NCBI RefSeq assembly: GCF_027925145.1
Contig: NZ_AP027130.1
Coordinates: forward strand, 1,736,001 to 1,800,000
Length of the DNA: 64,000 nt
Reading direction: 5' to 3'
DNA from: Thermodesulfomicrobium sp. WS
GTDB taxonomy: Bacteria > Desulfobacterota > Desulfovibrionia > Desulfovibrionales > Desulfomicrobiaceae
Shown: one piece after another, positions 9,298 to 17,536 of the stretch
Layout: every line of letters begins with the position of its first letter
How positions within the stretch are numbered: position 1 is the stretch's first letter
Position numbers and translations under genes: made by a program
The notes under the pieces: model-generated
Seen by the model: the letters and a program-made list of their open reading frames with translations, nothing else
Database searches by the model: none
What the model was told of the DNA's origin: nothing

Positions 9298-10682
9298 TCA
9301 TCGACGATGAAGAGTCCATCCGCGACAGTCTCGCCCTGACCCTGGGCCGGGACTACCAGGTAGCCACCGCGGCTACGGCCGGCCAGGGCCTGGAACTCGC
9401 CCACCAGGAGCCCCCGGACATCGTGCTCCTCGACATTGGGCTGCCGGACCAAAGCGGTTTGGAGATCATGCCCAAGCTGCGGGCATTGGCCCCACACGCG
9501 GCCATCATCGTCATCACGGCTTACGAAGACGTGCGCACCGCCATCTGCGCCATGAAGGCCGGGGCCGTGGACTATCTGGTCAAACCGGTACGCCTGGAGG
9601 CCCTTTCGGCCGTGCTTGGCCGCACCGCCAGTTTCCTGCGCCTGGGCAAAGAAACGCGGCTGCTCCAAGAACGGGCACTGCGCGAACACATGCCCTTTTT
9701 CATCGCCGAAAGCGACGCCATCACCGCAGTCATGGACCTGGTGGGCCGCGTGGCCCAAAGCCCGGACACCCCGGTGCTCGTAGAGGGCGAGACCGGCACG
9801 GGCAAAGAACTCCTCGCCAGCGCCATCCACCTGCGCAGCCCGCTGTTCCGCGGCCCGCTGGTGAGCCTCAACTGCGCGGCCATCCCGCGGGATCTGGTGG
9901 AAAGCGAACTCTTCGGCTACGCGCCCGGCGCCTTCAGCGGGGCGGAACGCCGCGGCAAGACCGGACTCGTGGCCACGGCCGACGGCGGCACCCTGTTTCT
10001 CGACGAAGTGGGAGAACTGCCCCTGGAGGTCCAGGCCAAGCTCCTGCGCTTCGTGCAAAGCGGCGAATTCTACCCCGTGGGCGCCACGCGGCCGCGCACG
10101 GTGCAAACCCGCATCATCGCCGCCACCAACCGTAACCTCGAAGAATGCGTCGCCCAAGGCACCTTCCGCCAGGACCTCTTCTTCCGCCTGGCAGTGGTGC
10201 GCATCCGCGTGCCCTCCCTGGCGGAGCGCCAAGGAGACATCCTCCCCATGGCCCGGGCCTTTCTCCACGAATTCGCCACCAAGTTCGGCAGAGAACTCAC
10301 CGGACTGACCCCGGAGGCCGAAGCCTGCCTGCTTGCCCACTCCTGGCCCGGCAACGTGCGCGAACTCAAAAACCTCATGGAGCGTGCCGCGCTGCTGGCC
10401 CGCGGGCCCCAAATCACCCCCGAGGACCTGGGGCTCGAAGCACCCTCCCGGCAGCCGGCAACCACCCTGCCGCCGCTGCCGCCTGAGGGGTTGGATCTGC
10501 CCCGGTTGCTTGCCCAGGTGGAGCGCCACTATCTCTCCCAGGCCCTGGCCCGCACCCAGGGCAACGAATCCCAAGCCGCCCGCCTGCTGCAGCTCACCCG
10601 AGACACCTTCCGCTACCGCCGCGCCAAACTGTTCAGTGGCGACGCCCCCGACGCGCCGACTCCTCCTGCGGAAGACAAATAG
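9270..10682 (+). CDS. NtrC-family sigma-54 response regulator
   Basis: A 470-residue regulator. Receiver domain: acidic pair near residue 12, phospho-acceptor Asp55 in VLLDIGLPD, conserved Lys in LVKP. The AAA+ domain has Walker A GETGTGKE, Walker B GGTLFLDE and the arginine-finger region. The sigma-54 contact loop reads GAFSGA, with Ser in place of the usual Thr. A Fis-type helix-turn-helix (NESQAARLLQLTRDTFRYR) closes the protein. It acts as an enhancer-binding activator. A second ATG three codons in is also possible. The target promoter is not obvious nearby. Confidence 0.93.
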   Translation: MSSMHLSILIIDDEESIRDSLALTLGRDYQVATAATAGQGLELAHQEPPDIVLLDIGLPDQSGLEIMPKLRALAPHAAIIVITAYEDVRTAICAMKAGAVDYLVKPVRLEALSAVLGRTASFLRLGKETRLLQERALREHMPFFIAESDAITAVMDLVGRVAQSPDTPVLVEGETGTGKELLASAIHLRSPLFRGPLVSLNCAAIPRDLVESELFGYAPGAFSGAERRGKTGLVATADGGTLFLDEVGELPLEVQAKLLRFVQSGEFYPVGATRPRTVQTRIIAATNRNLEECVAQGTFRQDLFFRLAVVRIRVPSLAERQGDILPMARAFLHEFATKFGRELTGLTPEAEACLLAHSWPGNVRELKNLMERAALLARGPQITPEDLGLEAPSRQPATTLPPLPPEGLDLPRLLAQVERHYLSQALARTQGNESQAARLLQLTRDTFRYRRAKLFSGDAPDAPTPPAEDK

Positions 10683-10823
10683 GCCCCCACGGGGGGCTGC
10701 CCCTCAGGCCCATGCCGGGATGGGAGCGCCGCCCGTTCAGAGGTCCTCACCGCCTGCATTGATACCGGCAGATGGCCAATTCCAGCCACTGCAGAAGGCA
10801 AACAGCACCCGCACGGCGCTGGT

Positions 10824-11366
10824 CTATGTGCGCGGCGGGGTGACTGCGGCATGAATCCCCCCCTCGCGGCATTGGGGACAAACCGTGTAGAAGACCCGGT
10901 ACTGGCCAGGAGTGCCAGGATCCGGATCCACCCATTGCCCGTGCTGCTGCACCCGGCAACACACGCTGCACCGAGGCATCGCCATCCCCTGGCCCCGCCC
11001 AAACTCGAACTGCACGGGCTCTCGGGGCTCCAGGGCGAGGATGTGGTGCTCCACCCGCACCAGCAGCCCGCTGGGCTCGGGGATGACGCGCATGCGCATA
11101 AAGCGCTTGTACTGTGGGCAATCGCAGCGATAGGGCCGCTCTTGCGGTTTCCTCGTTATGCGCACCACGTTGACGATGGCATCCAACCACATGCGCGTGG
11201 GGTCCCCGCTGACGAAGCGCCACAGCGGCTGCCCCTGCACGGCTGCGGCCAGCATGCCGTCTCCGCCATTGGCCCGGGCAAACTGATCCCAGACGTCGTT
11301 GACCTGGACGATACGATCCTGGGCATCCAACCAATAGATGACGGGATCTCCAAGCTGTTCTTCCAT
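10824..11366 (-). CDS. Small PAS-like protein with C-terminal cysteine pairs
   Basis: About 180 residues. The N-terminus (IYWLDAQDRIVQVNDVWDQFA) resembles a PAS fold. Downstream are CDCP, CSVCC and CPQC groups that could hold a metal or form disulfides. There is no membrane segment and no output domain. The start at 11366 is supported by a GGGAGGGGG ribosome site. It is divergent from the hydantoinase-like gene. Function unknown; a redox or metal-sensing adaptor is a guess. Confidence 0.7.
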   Translation of the reverse strand: MEEQLGDPVIYWLDAQDRIVQVNDVWDQFARANGGDGMLAAAVQGQPLWRFVSGDPTRMWLDAIVNVVRITRKPQERPYRCDCPQYKRFMRMRVIPEPSGLLVRVEHHILALEPREPVQFEFGRGQGMAMPRCSVCCRVQQHGQWVDPDPGTPGQYRVFYTVCPQCREGGIHAAVTPPRT

Positions 11367-11558
11367 ACCCCCTCCCTTTGGGCGGCCCCAGATCCGGTGA
11401 TGGCCGCTCATTGCCCTCTGGCTTTCCCCCATGCCTTGGGGATCGATTTCCACAAATTCCCTCCCGTATCAACCGTGCGCCGATTTTTCCAAGCCTCTGC
11501 CCCAAAGGAGATGGGCGCCCCTTTACGGCCATGGGCTTGCGCCGTAGAGAGGCCGCCC

Positions 11559-13214
11559 ATGACACACATCATCGGCATCGATACCGGCGGCACCTCCACC
11601 GACGCCGCCCTGGTGGATGCAAACGGCCGTGTGTGCGCCACCGCCAAGGTGCCCACCCGGCGTGCGGCGGTGGAGACCTCCATCCTCGCGGCCCTCGAGA
11701 CGGTGCGGGCCGCGCTGCCGGATCCCCAGGCGGAGCTTACCATCGCCCTGTCCACCACCTTGGCCACCAACGCCTTGGTGGAAGGCCGCGGCGCGGAGGT
11801 AGGACTGATCGTCATCGGCGCGCCCAAGGCCCTGCGGCTGCCTGCAGCCTTGGTCTGCCACGTGCCCGGCGGCCACAAGGCCCGCGGCATCGAGCACGAA
11901 CCCTTGGGCCTTGAGGTGCTGCTCGAAGGCGTCACCGCCATGCGCGGCCACGTGGACGCCTACGCGGTGGCGGCCCTGCTCTCCTTTGCCGACCCCAGCC
12001 ACGAGGAAGTGGCGGCCCGGGCCATCGCCCTGGTGGACCCCAAGCCGGTGTTCTGCTCCCACCAGGCAAGCGGCCGGCCGGGGCTCAAGGAGCGCGCCGC
12101 CACCGCCCTGGCCAATGCCCAGCTTCTGCCCATCATGGAAGGCTTTGTGGCGCGCATGGAGCGCGTGCTTCCCCGCCAAGGCGGCCGGGTCTTTTTGGTA
12201 CGCGGCGACGCCACGGCCATGGACCTTGCCGAGGCAAGGCGCCACGCAGCCCACACCGCGGCCAGCGGGCCTGCGGCCACGGCCTTGTGGGGAGCGGCAA
12301 TGCACCGCGATGCCGTGGTCGTGGACGTGGGCGGCACCACCACGGATATTGCCCTCGTCGCCGAAGGCCGTCCGGTCATCGCCCCCCAGGGGCTCACCAT
12401 GGCCGGACTCTCCACCCATGTACCGGCAGTGGACACCGACACCGTCGGCGTGGGCGGCGACAGCCTGGTGGAAGTATGCGGAGAGACCCTCGCCATCGGC
12501 CCCCAGCGGGTGACGCCCCTGTGCCGCGTACCTGCCTTGAACCTCTCCCTGCCACATCCGCGCACCTGGCTGGGCCCCGGCCCCGGACGGCTGCTCGTCC
12601 TGCCCCGTTCCGACCACCAACTCGCCCAAGCCCCCACCACTGCCAAGGCGGCCACCGGGACGGCCGTCTGGCGCTGGCTTTTGGCGCGGGGGCCGGCCAC
12701 CTGGGGGGAACTTCGCCGCGGCCTCGATGTGCCGGAGGCACGACTGGAGGCCGCCCTCGCCTGGCTGGAGGCCCAGGGGCTGGTGGTCATCACCGGGCTT
12801 ACCCCCACGGACTGCCTCCACGCCCAGGGCACCCTGGATCTCTGGGACCGCGGGCTCGCGCAAGCCGGCGTGGATATCCTGGCCCAGGCCCAGGGTCTAA
12901 AGGCATCGAAACTCGCGCAGCGCATCCTCGATACCGCCGCATCGCGCATCACGCAGGCCATCGTCCACGCGCTGGGCATGCGCCACGGCGGCCCGGCCCT
13001 GGCTGCGGCCCTGAACACCCACGCCGGGCCCTACCTGGAGCTCAGCGTACGCCTGCGCCTTCCTCTGGTGGGCATGGGTGCGGCGGCCCCCTATCTTTTG
13101 CCTCCCGTGGCCAAGGCCCTGGGCACGGAACTCATCATCCCCGCGCATGCGGCCTCGGGAAACGCCATCGGCGCAGCCCTGGCGGCCCTGCGCCAGCACC
13201 AAGGAGAAGAGTGA
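11559..13214 (+). CDS. Hydantoinase/oxoprolinase-family protein (HyuA-like)
   Basis: About 551 residues with ASKHA-type nucleotide-binding signatures: N-terminal IGIDTGGTSTDAALVD and internal VVDVGGTTTDIALV, both typical of hydantoinase/N-methylhydantoinase A proteins. These enzymes use ATP to open cyclic amides, normally with a B subunit. No HyuB gene is present here, and the C-terminal third (after about residue 350) does not look like standard HyuA. It may act on another substrate. It is followed after 2 nt by a small gene and then a PurQ-type gene, forming a likely operon. Confidence 0.8.
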   Translation: MTHIIGIDTGGTSTDAALVDANGRVCATAKVPTRRAAVETSILAALETVRAALPDPQAELTIALSTTLATNALVEGRGAEVGLIVIGAPKALRLPAALVCHVPGGHKARGIEHEPLGLEVLLEGVTAMRGHVDAYAVAALLSFADPSHEEVAARAIALVDPKPVFCSHQASGRPGLKERAATALANAQLLPIMEGFVARMERVLPRQGGRVFLVRGDATAMDLAEARRHAAHTAASGPAATALWGAAMHRDAVVVDVGGTTTDIALVAEGRPVIAPQGLTMAGLSTHVPAVDTDTVGVGGDSLVEVCGETLAIGPQRVTPLCRVPALNLSLPHPRTWLGPGPGRLLVLPRSDHQLAQAPTTAKAATGTAVWRWLLARGPATWGELRRGLDVPEARLEAALAWLEAQGLVVITGLTPTDCLHAQGTLDLWDRGLAQAGVDILAQAQGLKASKLAQRILDTAASRITQAIVHALGMRHGGPALAAALNTHAGPYLELSVRLRLPLVGMGAAAPYLLPPVAKALGTELIIPAHAASGNAIGAALAALRQHQGEE

Positions 13215-13216
13215 CC

Positions 13217-13564
13217 ATGGAATTTCGCGAGCAAAGCTTCGCCGCTGCCCTGGAAGTGGCCAGTGAATGCGAGACCGCCACTGTGGTCCACGCCTGGATC
13301 CCCGGCGGCCCGGGATACGTGGTCCACGCCTGGGCGGAAGTGGACGAGGCGGTGTACGACCTTACCGAATCCAACCAGCCCTTTGCCAAGGCGGACTACT
13401 ACGCCCGCTTCGGCGTTCAGGAGTCGCGCATCTGGCGCTACGACCGGGTGACCTTTTTCACCCTGGTGGCCGAGCACGGAAGCTTCGGACCTTTCGAGCC
13501 GGCGCTGCAGCCCTTGACCTGCGCCCAGGAGCCGCCCCTTGCCTCCACGGCGTCCACCGACTAG
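13217..13564 (+). CDS. Conserved hypothetical protein, 115 residues
   Basis: A short acidic soluble protein with many aromatic residues (VVHAWIPGGPGYVVHAWAEVD, then ADYYARFGVQ). I do not recognise a family. The ATG is 2 nt after the hydantoinase-like stop, with an AAGGAG site upstream, so it is translated from the same message. The next gene, 27 nt on, is a PurQ-type amidotransferase. Its repeated AW(I/A) segment at residues 25-42 may be a beta-hairpin. Confidence 0.72.
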   Translation: MEFREQSFAAALEVASECETATVVHAWIPGGPGYVVHAWAEVDEAVYDLTESNQPFAKADYYARFGVQESRIWRYDRVTFFTLVAEHGSFGPFEPALQPLTCAQEPPLASTASTD

Positions 13565-13591
13565 GAAAAGCCAAACTTCAGGGAGAACGAC

Positions 13592-14401
13592 ATGCGGGTA
13601 CACGCCCTTGTGGTCACGGGATACGGGACCAATTGCGAACAGGAATGCGCCTACGCCGCCCAAAAGGCCGGCGCCGATGCGGTCACCATCGCCTTTTTCT
13701 TCGACCTCTTGGCCGAACGGGTGCGGCTGACGGACTTTCAATTCCTCATCCTGCCGGGCGGGTTTCTCGATGGCGACGATCTGGGCGCCGCCCAAGCCGC
13801 GGCCGTGCGCTGGCGCCATGCCCGCACCCACAGCGGCCAGAGTCTGGTGGACGACCTCGCCGCTTTCCTGGACAACGGCGGCATCATCCTCGGCATCTGC
13901 AACGGCTTCCAGCTGCTCGTGAAGCTGGGACTCTTGCCGGGCCTGGACGGTCAGCGCTTCGTGCGCCAGGTCTCCCTGGGCCACAACGATTCCGCCCGCT
14001 TCGAGGACCGCTGGGTCAGCTTGCGGATCGATCCGGCCTCGCCGTGCGTCTTCACCCAAGGGCTCGAAGGCATTCTGGAGATGCCCGTGCGCCACGGCGA
14101 GGGCAAACTCATCGCCGCCAGCCCGGAAATCCTCTCCCGCATCCAAGCGGATCACCTCGCCCCGGTGGCCTACTGCGACCCCGCCACCGGCCTGCCCACC
14201 CAGGACTACCCGGCCAACCCCAACGGCTCGCCCATGGGCATTGCCGGCCTCACGGACCCCACCGGCCGCATCTTCGGCCTCATGCCCCACCCCGAGGCCT
14301 TCAACCACTTCACCAACCATCCGCGCTGGACTCGGGGCGAACGCCCGCGTCTGGGGCTGGAAATCTTCGCCCGGGGCATCGAGTATCTGCGTACACGTTG
14401 A
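13592..14401 (+). CDS. purQ: PurQ-type phosphoribosylformylglycinamidine synthase glutaminase subunit
   Basis: A 269-residue class I glutamine amidotransferase. The catalytic triad is visible: nucleophile Cys in GILGICNGFQLL, and His-Pro-Glu in GLMPHPEAF. The N-terminus (ALVVTGYGTNCEQECAYA) is that of PurQ. In the two-subunit FGAM synthase it releases ammonia from glutamine for the PurL subunit. PurL and PurS are not in this window. It is slightly longer than typical short PurQ (about 225-235 residues). Confidence 0.88.
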   Translation: MRVHALVVTGYGTNCEQECAYAAQKAGADAVTIAFFFDLLAERVRLTDFQFLILPGGFLDGDDLGAAQAAAVRWRHARTHSGQSLVDDLAAFLDNGGIILGICNGFQLLVKLGLLPGLDGQRFVRQVSLGHNDSARFEDRWVSLRIDPASPCVFTQGLEGILEMPVRHGEGKLIAASPEILSRIQADHLAPVAYCDPATGLPTQDYPANPNGSPMGIAGLTDPTGRIFGLMPHPEAFNHFTNHPRWTRGERPRLGLEIFARGIEYLRTR

Positions 14402-14421
14402 CAACCAGAGCCCACCCCCGT

Positions 14422-14925
14422 ATGGACTCCTTCCCGTTGCACGGCACCGACCCTTGGGAACCCTTCATGGCAGAAGCCCTCAAGGAAGCCCAAGAGGCCG
14501 AGCGACTCGGGGAAGTGCCGGTGGGTGCGGTGGTGGTGCGTGAGGGAAAGATCCTCGCCCATGCCGGCAATCGGGTCATCACCCAGCACGATCCCACGGC
14601 CCACGCGGAGATCCTGGCCCTGCGCCAGGCCGCGGCGCGGGAAGGCAATTTCCGCCTTCCGGGATGTGTGCTCGTCGTCACTTTGGAGCCGTGTTTGATG
14701 TGCCTGGGCGCCATCATTCACGCCCGGCTGGCCGGAGTGGTGTTCGCCGCCCGAGACCCCAAGGCAGGCTGCCTGGGAAGCCGCATGCACAGCGCCGACG
14801 TCTCGTGGAGCAACCACCACTTCTGGGTGCGCGAAGGCGTGCTCGCCCAGCCCTGCAGCGCACTGCTCACTGCGTTCTTTGAATCCCGCCGATCCCTGCG
14901 GAGAGGTAGCGAAGCCCGGTCGTAA
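14422..14925 (+). CDS. tadA: tRNA-specific adenosine deaminase TadA
   Basis: A 167-residue zinc deaminase with HAE (zinc His and catalytic Glu) and EPCLMC (two zinc Cys), plus the VPVGAVVV start. TadA converts A34 to inosine in tRNA-Arg(ACG). The gene runs into the tRNA-Ser gene: the last nine codons lie inside the tRNA acceptor stem and D-arm. The alternative of a general nucleoside deaminase is less likely because of the length and the C-terminal FFxxRR tail. Confidence 0.92.
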   Translation: MDSFPLHGTDPWEPFMAEALKEAQEAERLGEVPVGAVVVREGKILAHAGNRVITQHDPTAHAEILALRQAAAREGNFRLPGCVLVVTLEPCLMCLGAIIHARLAGVVFAARDPKAGCLGSRMHSADVSWSNHHFWVREGVLAQPCSALLTAFFESRRSLRRGSEARS

Positions 14926-14995
14926 CGCGCTCGACTCGAAATCGAGTTACGGACTCATACTCCGTACGTGGGTTCAAATCCCACCCTCTCCGCCA
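14900..14995 (+). tRNA. tRNA-Ser(CGA)
   Basis: The acceptor GGAGAGG (14900-14906) pairs with CCTCTCC (14985-14991), followed by G73 and encoded CCA. Anticodon loop CTCGAAA gives CGA. The long variable arm (TACGGA/TCCGTA) and T-arm GTGGG/CCCAC confirm a type II serine tRNA. Its first 26 nt overlap the tadA coding sequence. A run of six T follows the CCA and may end transcription. Confidence 0.95.
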
Positions 14996-14999
14996 TTTT

Positions 15000-15210
15000 T
15001 TCCTTGCAACTCAACGACTTGATTCAATCTTTTCTCCAAGATCTCCGCTGGGGATAACCCTGGGGCAACCCGCGGATGGGGGCATCCCGCCATTTCAGGC
15101 AATACTTGACACCGCTCGCTCAACGGAAGGCGCGCCCTATGATGGGCCACTGTCCGACGGCGCAGGATATCCTCAGACGCGCCGCCGGGGTTCTGCCGGG
15201 ATGTGTATCG
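15000..15210. other. Non-coding debris downstream of tRNA-Ser
   Basis: No gene was recognised between the tRNA and the transposase fragment. A segment around 15215-15240 (TTTTTTGGACACG on plus) resembles the terminal end of an insertion sequence. Together with the fragment that follows it marks an old insertion at the tRNA 3' side. Confidence 0.4.
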
Positions 15211-15455
15211 GTCTACGGTTTTTTGGACACGTTTTTCCGCCACGTTTGCGGCCTGTTTCTGGATGGCCCGCACCGCTGACGGAGTCTTGGAGCCGTGGCG
15301 TCCAATGATCCATTCCCGGTTGTACGTGTCCTGGAACTCCAAGAGGGCGAGGCGGCCTTCACCGTGTCGAACCGCCGAATCCAGAGCAGGTTCTCCTGCA
15401 AGGTCCGAACGAACCGCTCCGCGATGCCGTTGCCTTGGGGCTCTCCCCTCTGTAC
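15211..15455 (-). pseudogene. Transposase integrase-core fragment, frameshifted
   Basis: Two minus-strand frames together give the C-terminal end of an rve-type transposase: GNGIAERFVRTLQENLLW (with the third catalytic Glu) in one frame, then LALLEFQDTYNREWIIGRHG in the other. A frameshift lies near 15357. The catalytic Asp region upstream is missing. It is therefore a dead remnant, most like IS481/IS3-type elements. It abuts the deaminase gene. Confidence 0.75.
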
Positions 15456-15481
15456 CAATGCCAGTAGACACCTGCAGGGCT

Positions 15482-15919
15482 TCAGACCCCGACGTCCTCG
15501 TTCCAAAGCTCCGGGTTTTCGGCAATAAATCGCTCCATCAGCTCGATGCAACGGCTATCCTGCAGCACCTGAACCTCGACGCCCCGCGAACGGAGCAGCT
15601 CTTCTTCGCCCATAAAGGTGCGGTTCTCGCCGATGATTACCTTGGGGATACCGTAGAGGAGAATCGCGCCGCTGCACATCGGGCAGGGTGACAGGGTGGT
15701 GTACAGTACCGATTCGCGATACACCTGCGCTGGCTGCCGCCCGGCATTTTCCAGGGCATCCATCTCGCCGTGCAGGATGGCACTCCCCTTTTGCACCCGC
15801 CGGTTGTGCCCCCGGCCGATGATCCGGCCTTTATGGACCAGCACCGCCCCGATCGGAATTCCACCTTCATCGTAACCCTGTTTTGCTTCATCAAACGCCG
15901 CCTGCATGAAAATGTCCAT
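15482..15919 (-). CDS. Cytosine/nucleoside deaminase family protein
   Basis: About 145 residues of the CDA fold with zinc motif HGEMDAL and SPCPMCSGAILLYGIPKVIIGE. The layout resembles yeast-type cytosine deaminase more than TadA. It probably deaminates a free base such as cytosine or guanine. The ATG at 15919 has GGAGGTG eight bases upstream, which favours it over an ATG five codons earlier. Base composition is visibly lower in GC than the neighbours. It has its own promoter-like sequence in the 160-nt gap below the permease gene. Confidence 0.88.
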   Translation of the reverse strand: MDIFMQAAFDEAKQGYDEGGIPIGAVLVHKGRIIGRGHNRRVQKGSAILHGEMDALENAGRQPAQVYRESVLYTTLSPCPMCSGAILLYGIPKVIIGENRTFMGEEELLRSRGVEVQVLQDSRCIELMERFIAENPELWNEDVGV

Positions 15920-15985
15920 ACAGCACACCTCCATGAATAGTTGAAGTCGTGTTCAGCGCAGACCATGCATCAGACATTAAGAGAC

Positions 15986-16013
15986 AAAATACAACATACA
16001 AATCTATTGTAAA
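15986..16013 (-). promoter_or_regulatory. Promoter-like sequence before the deaminase gene
   Basis: On the minus strand TTTACA and TATTTT are separated by 16 nt in an A/T-rich stretch, about 65 nt before the deaminase start. This fits a sigma-70 promoter and suggests that deaminase and permease genes are not strictly one operon. Confidence 0.45.
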
Positions 16014-16079
16014 ATGCTCAGCCAGGGAAATCGCATTGAGCATCTCGGAACGATGCCCAGCAATGCACCTCCTGCTTCC

Positions 16080-17294
16080 TTATTTCCAGTGTTCTATCTC
16101 GGCCGAGATATCCAGCATGCCCAGCTCCTGCCCCGCCTCCAGCAGGAAAAACAGGCAAAACAACAGCAGCATGGCGATACCCAGCTTTTTTTGCCGTGGC
16201 GTCCGGGCGTTGCGCAGGGCGATGATGCAGGGCAGGATTCCGAACAGGGTGACAATGCCAAAGCCGCCGGCAATGTCTATCGCCTTCAAAAAGATGTCTG
16301 GGTAGACCAGGGCGATCAACAGCGGCGGGCCAAAGGAGAAGGCCCGGCTCAAAAGCGGGTTGACCCGGCCCAAGTGGTGGCTGATCAGGTCGTCCATGAA
16401 CCCGATGAGCCCCATACCGTTGCTCAGATAGGCGGTGGTAATGGCAGCCACGGCAAAACATCCGGCCAGCAGGAGGAAGGTTGATGAGTGGATCGCCTCG
16501 GCCAGGGGGACCGTGGCCGGCAGGTTTTTCTGAAAGGCGTTGATCAGGCCAATGGGGCTGGTATCCAGCGGCAGCACGCCGATCCCCACCAAAAGCCAGG
16601 TGCCGTTCATCAGAAACCCCATCACCATTCCCACCAGCATGGTGCGGTTGATCACCCGCTGATCCCATTGAAGACTGCGGCAGATCGCCGGGATGATGTT
16701 GTGGAAATGGAAGGCGGTCACCAGGATCGGGATGCCGCAGACAAACAGCGACCAGTTGGTATGGGCCAGGTTTTCTGCCCTGACATGGATACCGGCCATA
16801 CCGGCGATCACCACAAAAGCGGCGCACTTGATCACCACCAAAAGCGAGATGTACTTCATGATGGTGTCCACCGAGGCCAGCGAGATCAGCGCGGTTATGG
16901 CAAAGAACCCCAGCATCAGCCAGCTCGGTGACACCTGGATGGCGAGCAGTCTGGTGATGATAGTAGTGATACCGGTCAGATAGGCGGTCAAGAGCCCGTA
17001 GAGGATCACCAAGTTGGCCGCCACGGCGACCCATTTGCCCGCAGTCCCCAGATAGGTCTGGTACAGGGAGGGGTAGTTGAAGGTCTCTTCCTGGCGCCGG
17101 GCCGCCTCACCCCCCAGGATCACTGCCGAATAGTACATGGCGGCACTGGTGACAAACAGCCCGATCAGCGACGGCACGAATCCGGCCAGTCCGGTGTTGA
17201 TCGGCAGCGCTAGGATACCGGCGCCGATCAGGTTGCCCACAATCAGAAACCCGATGCTGATGATCTTGAGCACGGATGGTGGAACGGTCTGCAT
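16080..17294 (-). CDS. Aromatic amino acid permease (HAAAP/Trp-Tyr family)
   Basis: About 404 residues with eleven or so membrane segments. The N-terminal GNLIGAGILALPINTGLAG matches the hydroxy/aromatic amino acid permease family (TyrP, Mtr, TnaB). It would import tryptophan, tyrosine or a related compound by proton symport. The start at 17294 has AAAGGAG upstream. Together with the deaminase and transposase remnant it forms a lower-GC islet between tRNA-Ser and ackA. Confidence 0.85.
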   Translation of the reverse strand: MQTVPPSVLKIISIGFLIVGNLIGAGILALPINTGLAGFVPSLIGLFVTSAAMYYSAVILGGEAARRQEETFNYPSLYQTYLGTAGKWVAVAANLVILYGLLTAYLTGITTIITRLLAIQVSPSWLMLGFFAITALISLASVDTIMKYISLLVVIKCAAFVVIAGMAGIHVRAENLAHTNWSLFVCGIPILVTAFHFHNIIPAICRSLQWDQRVINRTMLVGMVMGFLMNGTWLLVGIGVLPLDTSPIGLINAFQKNLPATVPLAEAIHSSTFLLLAGCFAVAAITTAYLSNGMGLIGFMDDLISHHLGRVNPLLSRAFSFGPPLLIALVYPDIFLKAIDIAGGFGIVTLFGILPCIIALRNARTPRQKKLGIAMLLLFCLFFLLEAGQELGMLDISAEIEHWK

Positions 17295-17477
17295 GGTCGG
17301 TCTCCTTTCAGCCTCAGTTCGGCATTCGGCGCGACTTCTCCTTGCATCGTCTTTTACGAGTTGGAACGCCAAACTACGGTGAGGAGGGTATCTCACAGCA
17401 ATGACCGCATCGCAACCGTTGGGAAACAAAAAATGGGGCTTCTGCTTTCTTGGCCAGCGCTCCGAGGCACAAGCCAC

Positions 17478-17520
17478 AAAAAAAGCCTGGGCCGGGCGGG
17501 AAACGCCGCCAGACCCAGGC
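17478..17520 (-). terminator. Rho-independent terminator of the pta-ackA unit
   Basis: On the minus strand a long GC stem (GCCTGGGTC...GGCCCAGGC, with a GGCGG/CCGCC upper part) is followed by seven T. It lies 17 nt after the ackA stop. Confidence 0.92.
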
Positions 17521-17536
17521 CGGAGGCAGGGCGCGC

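Noticed and set aside
10683-10710. GCCCCC/GGGGGC hairpin after the NtrC gene
   Set aside because: Very short stem and no U-tract; not convincing as a terminator.
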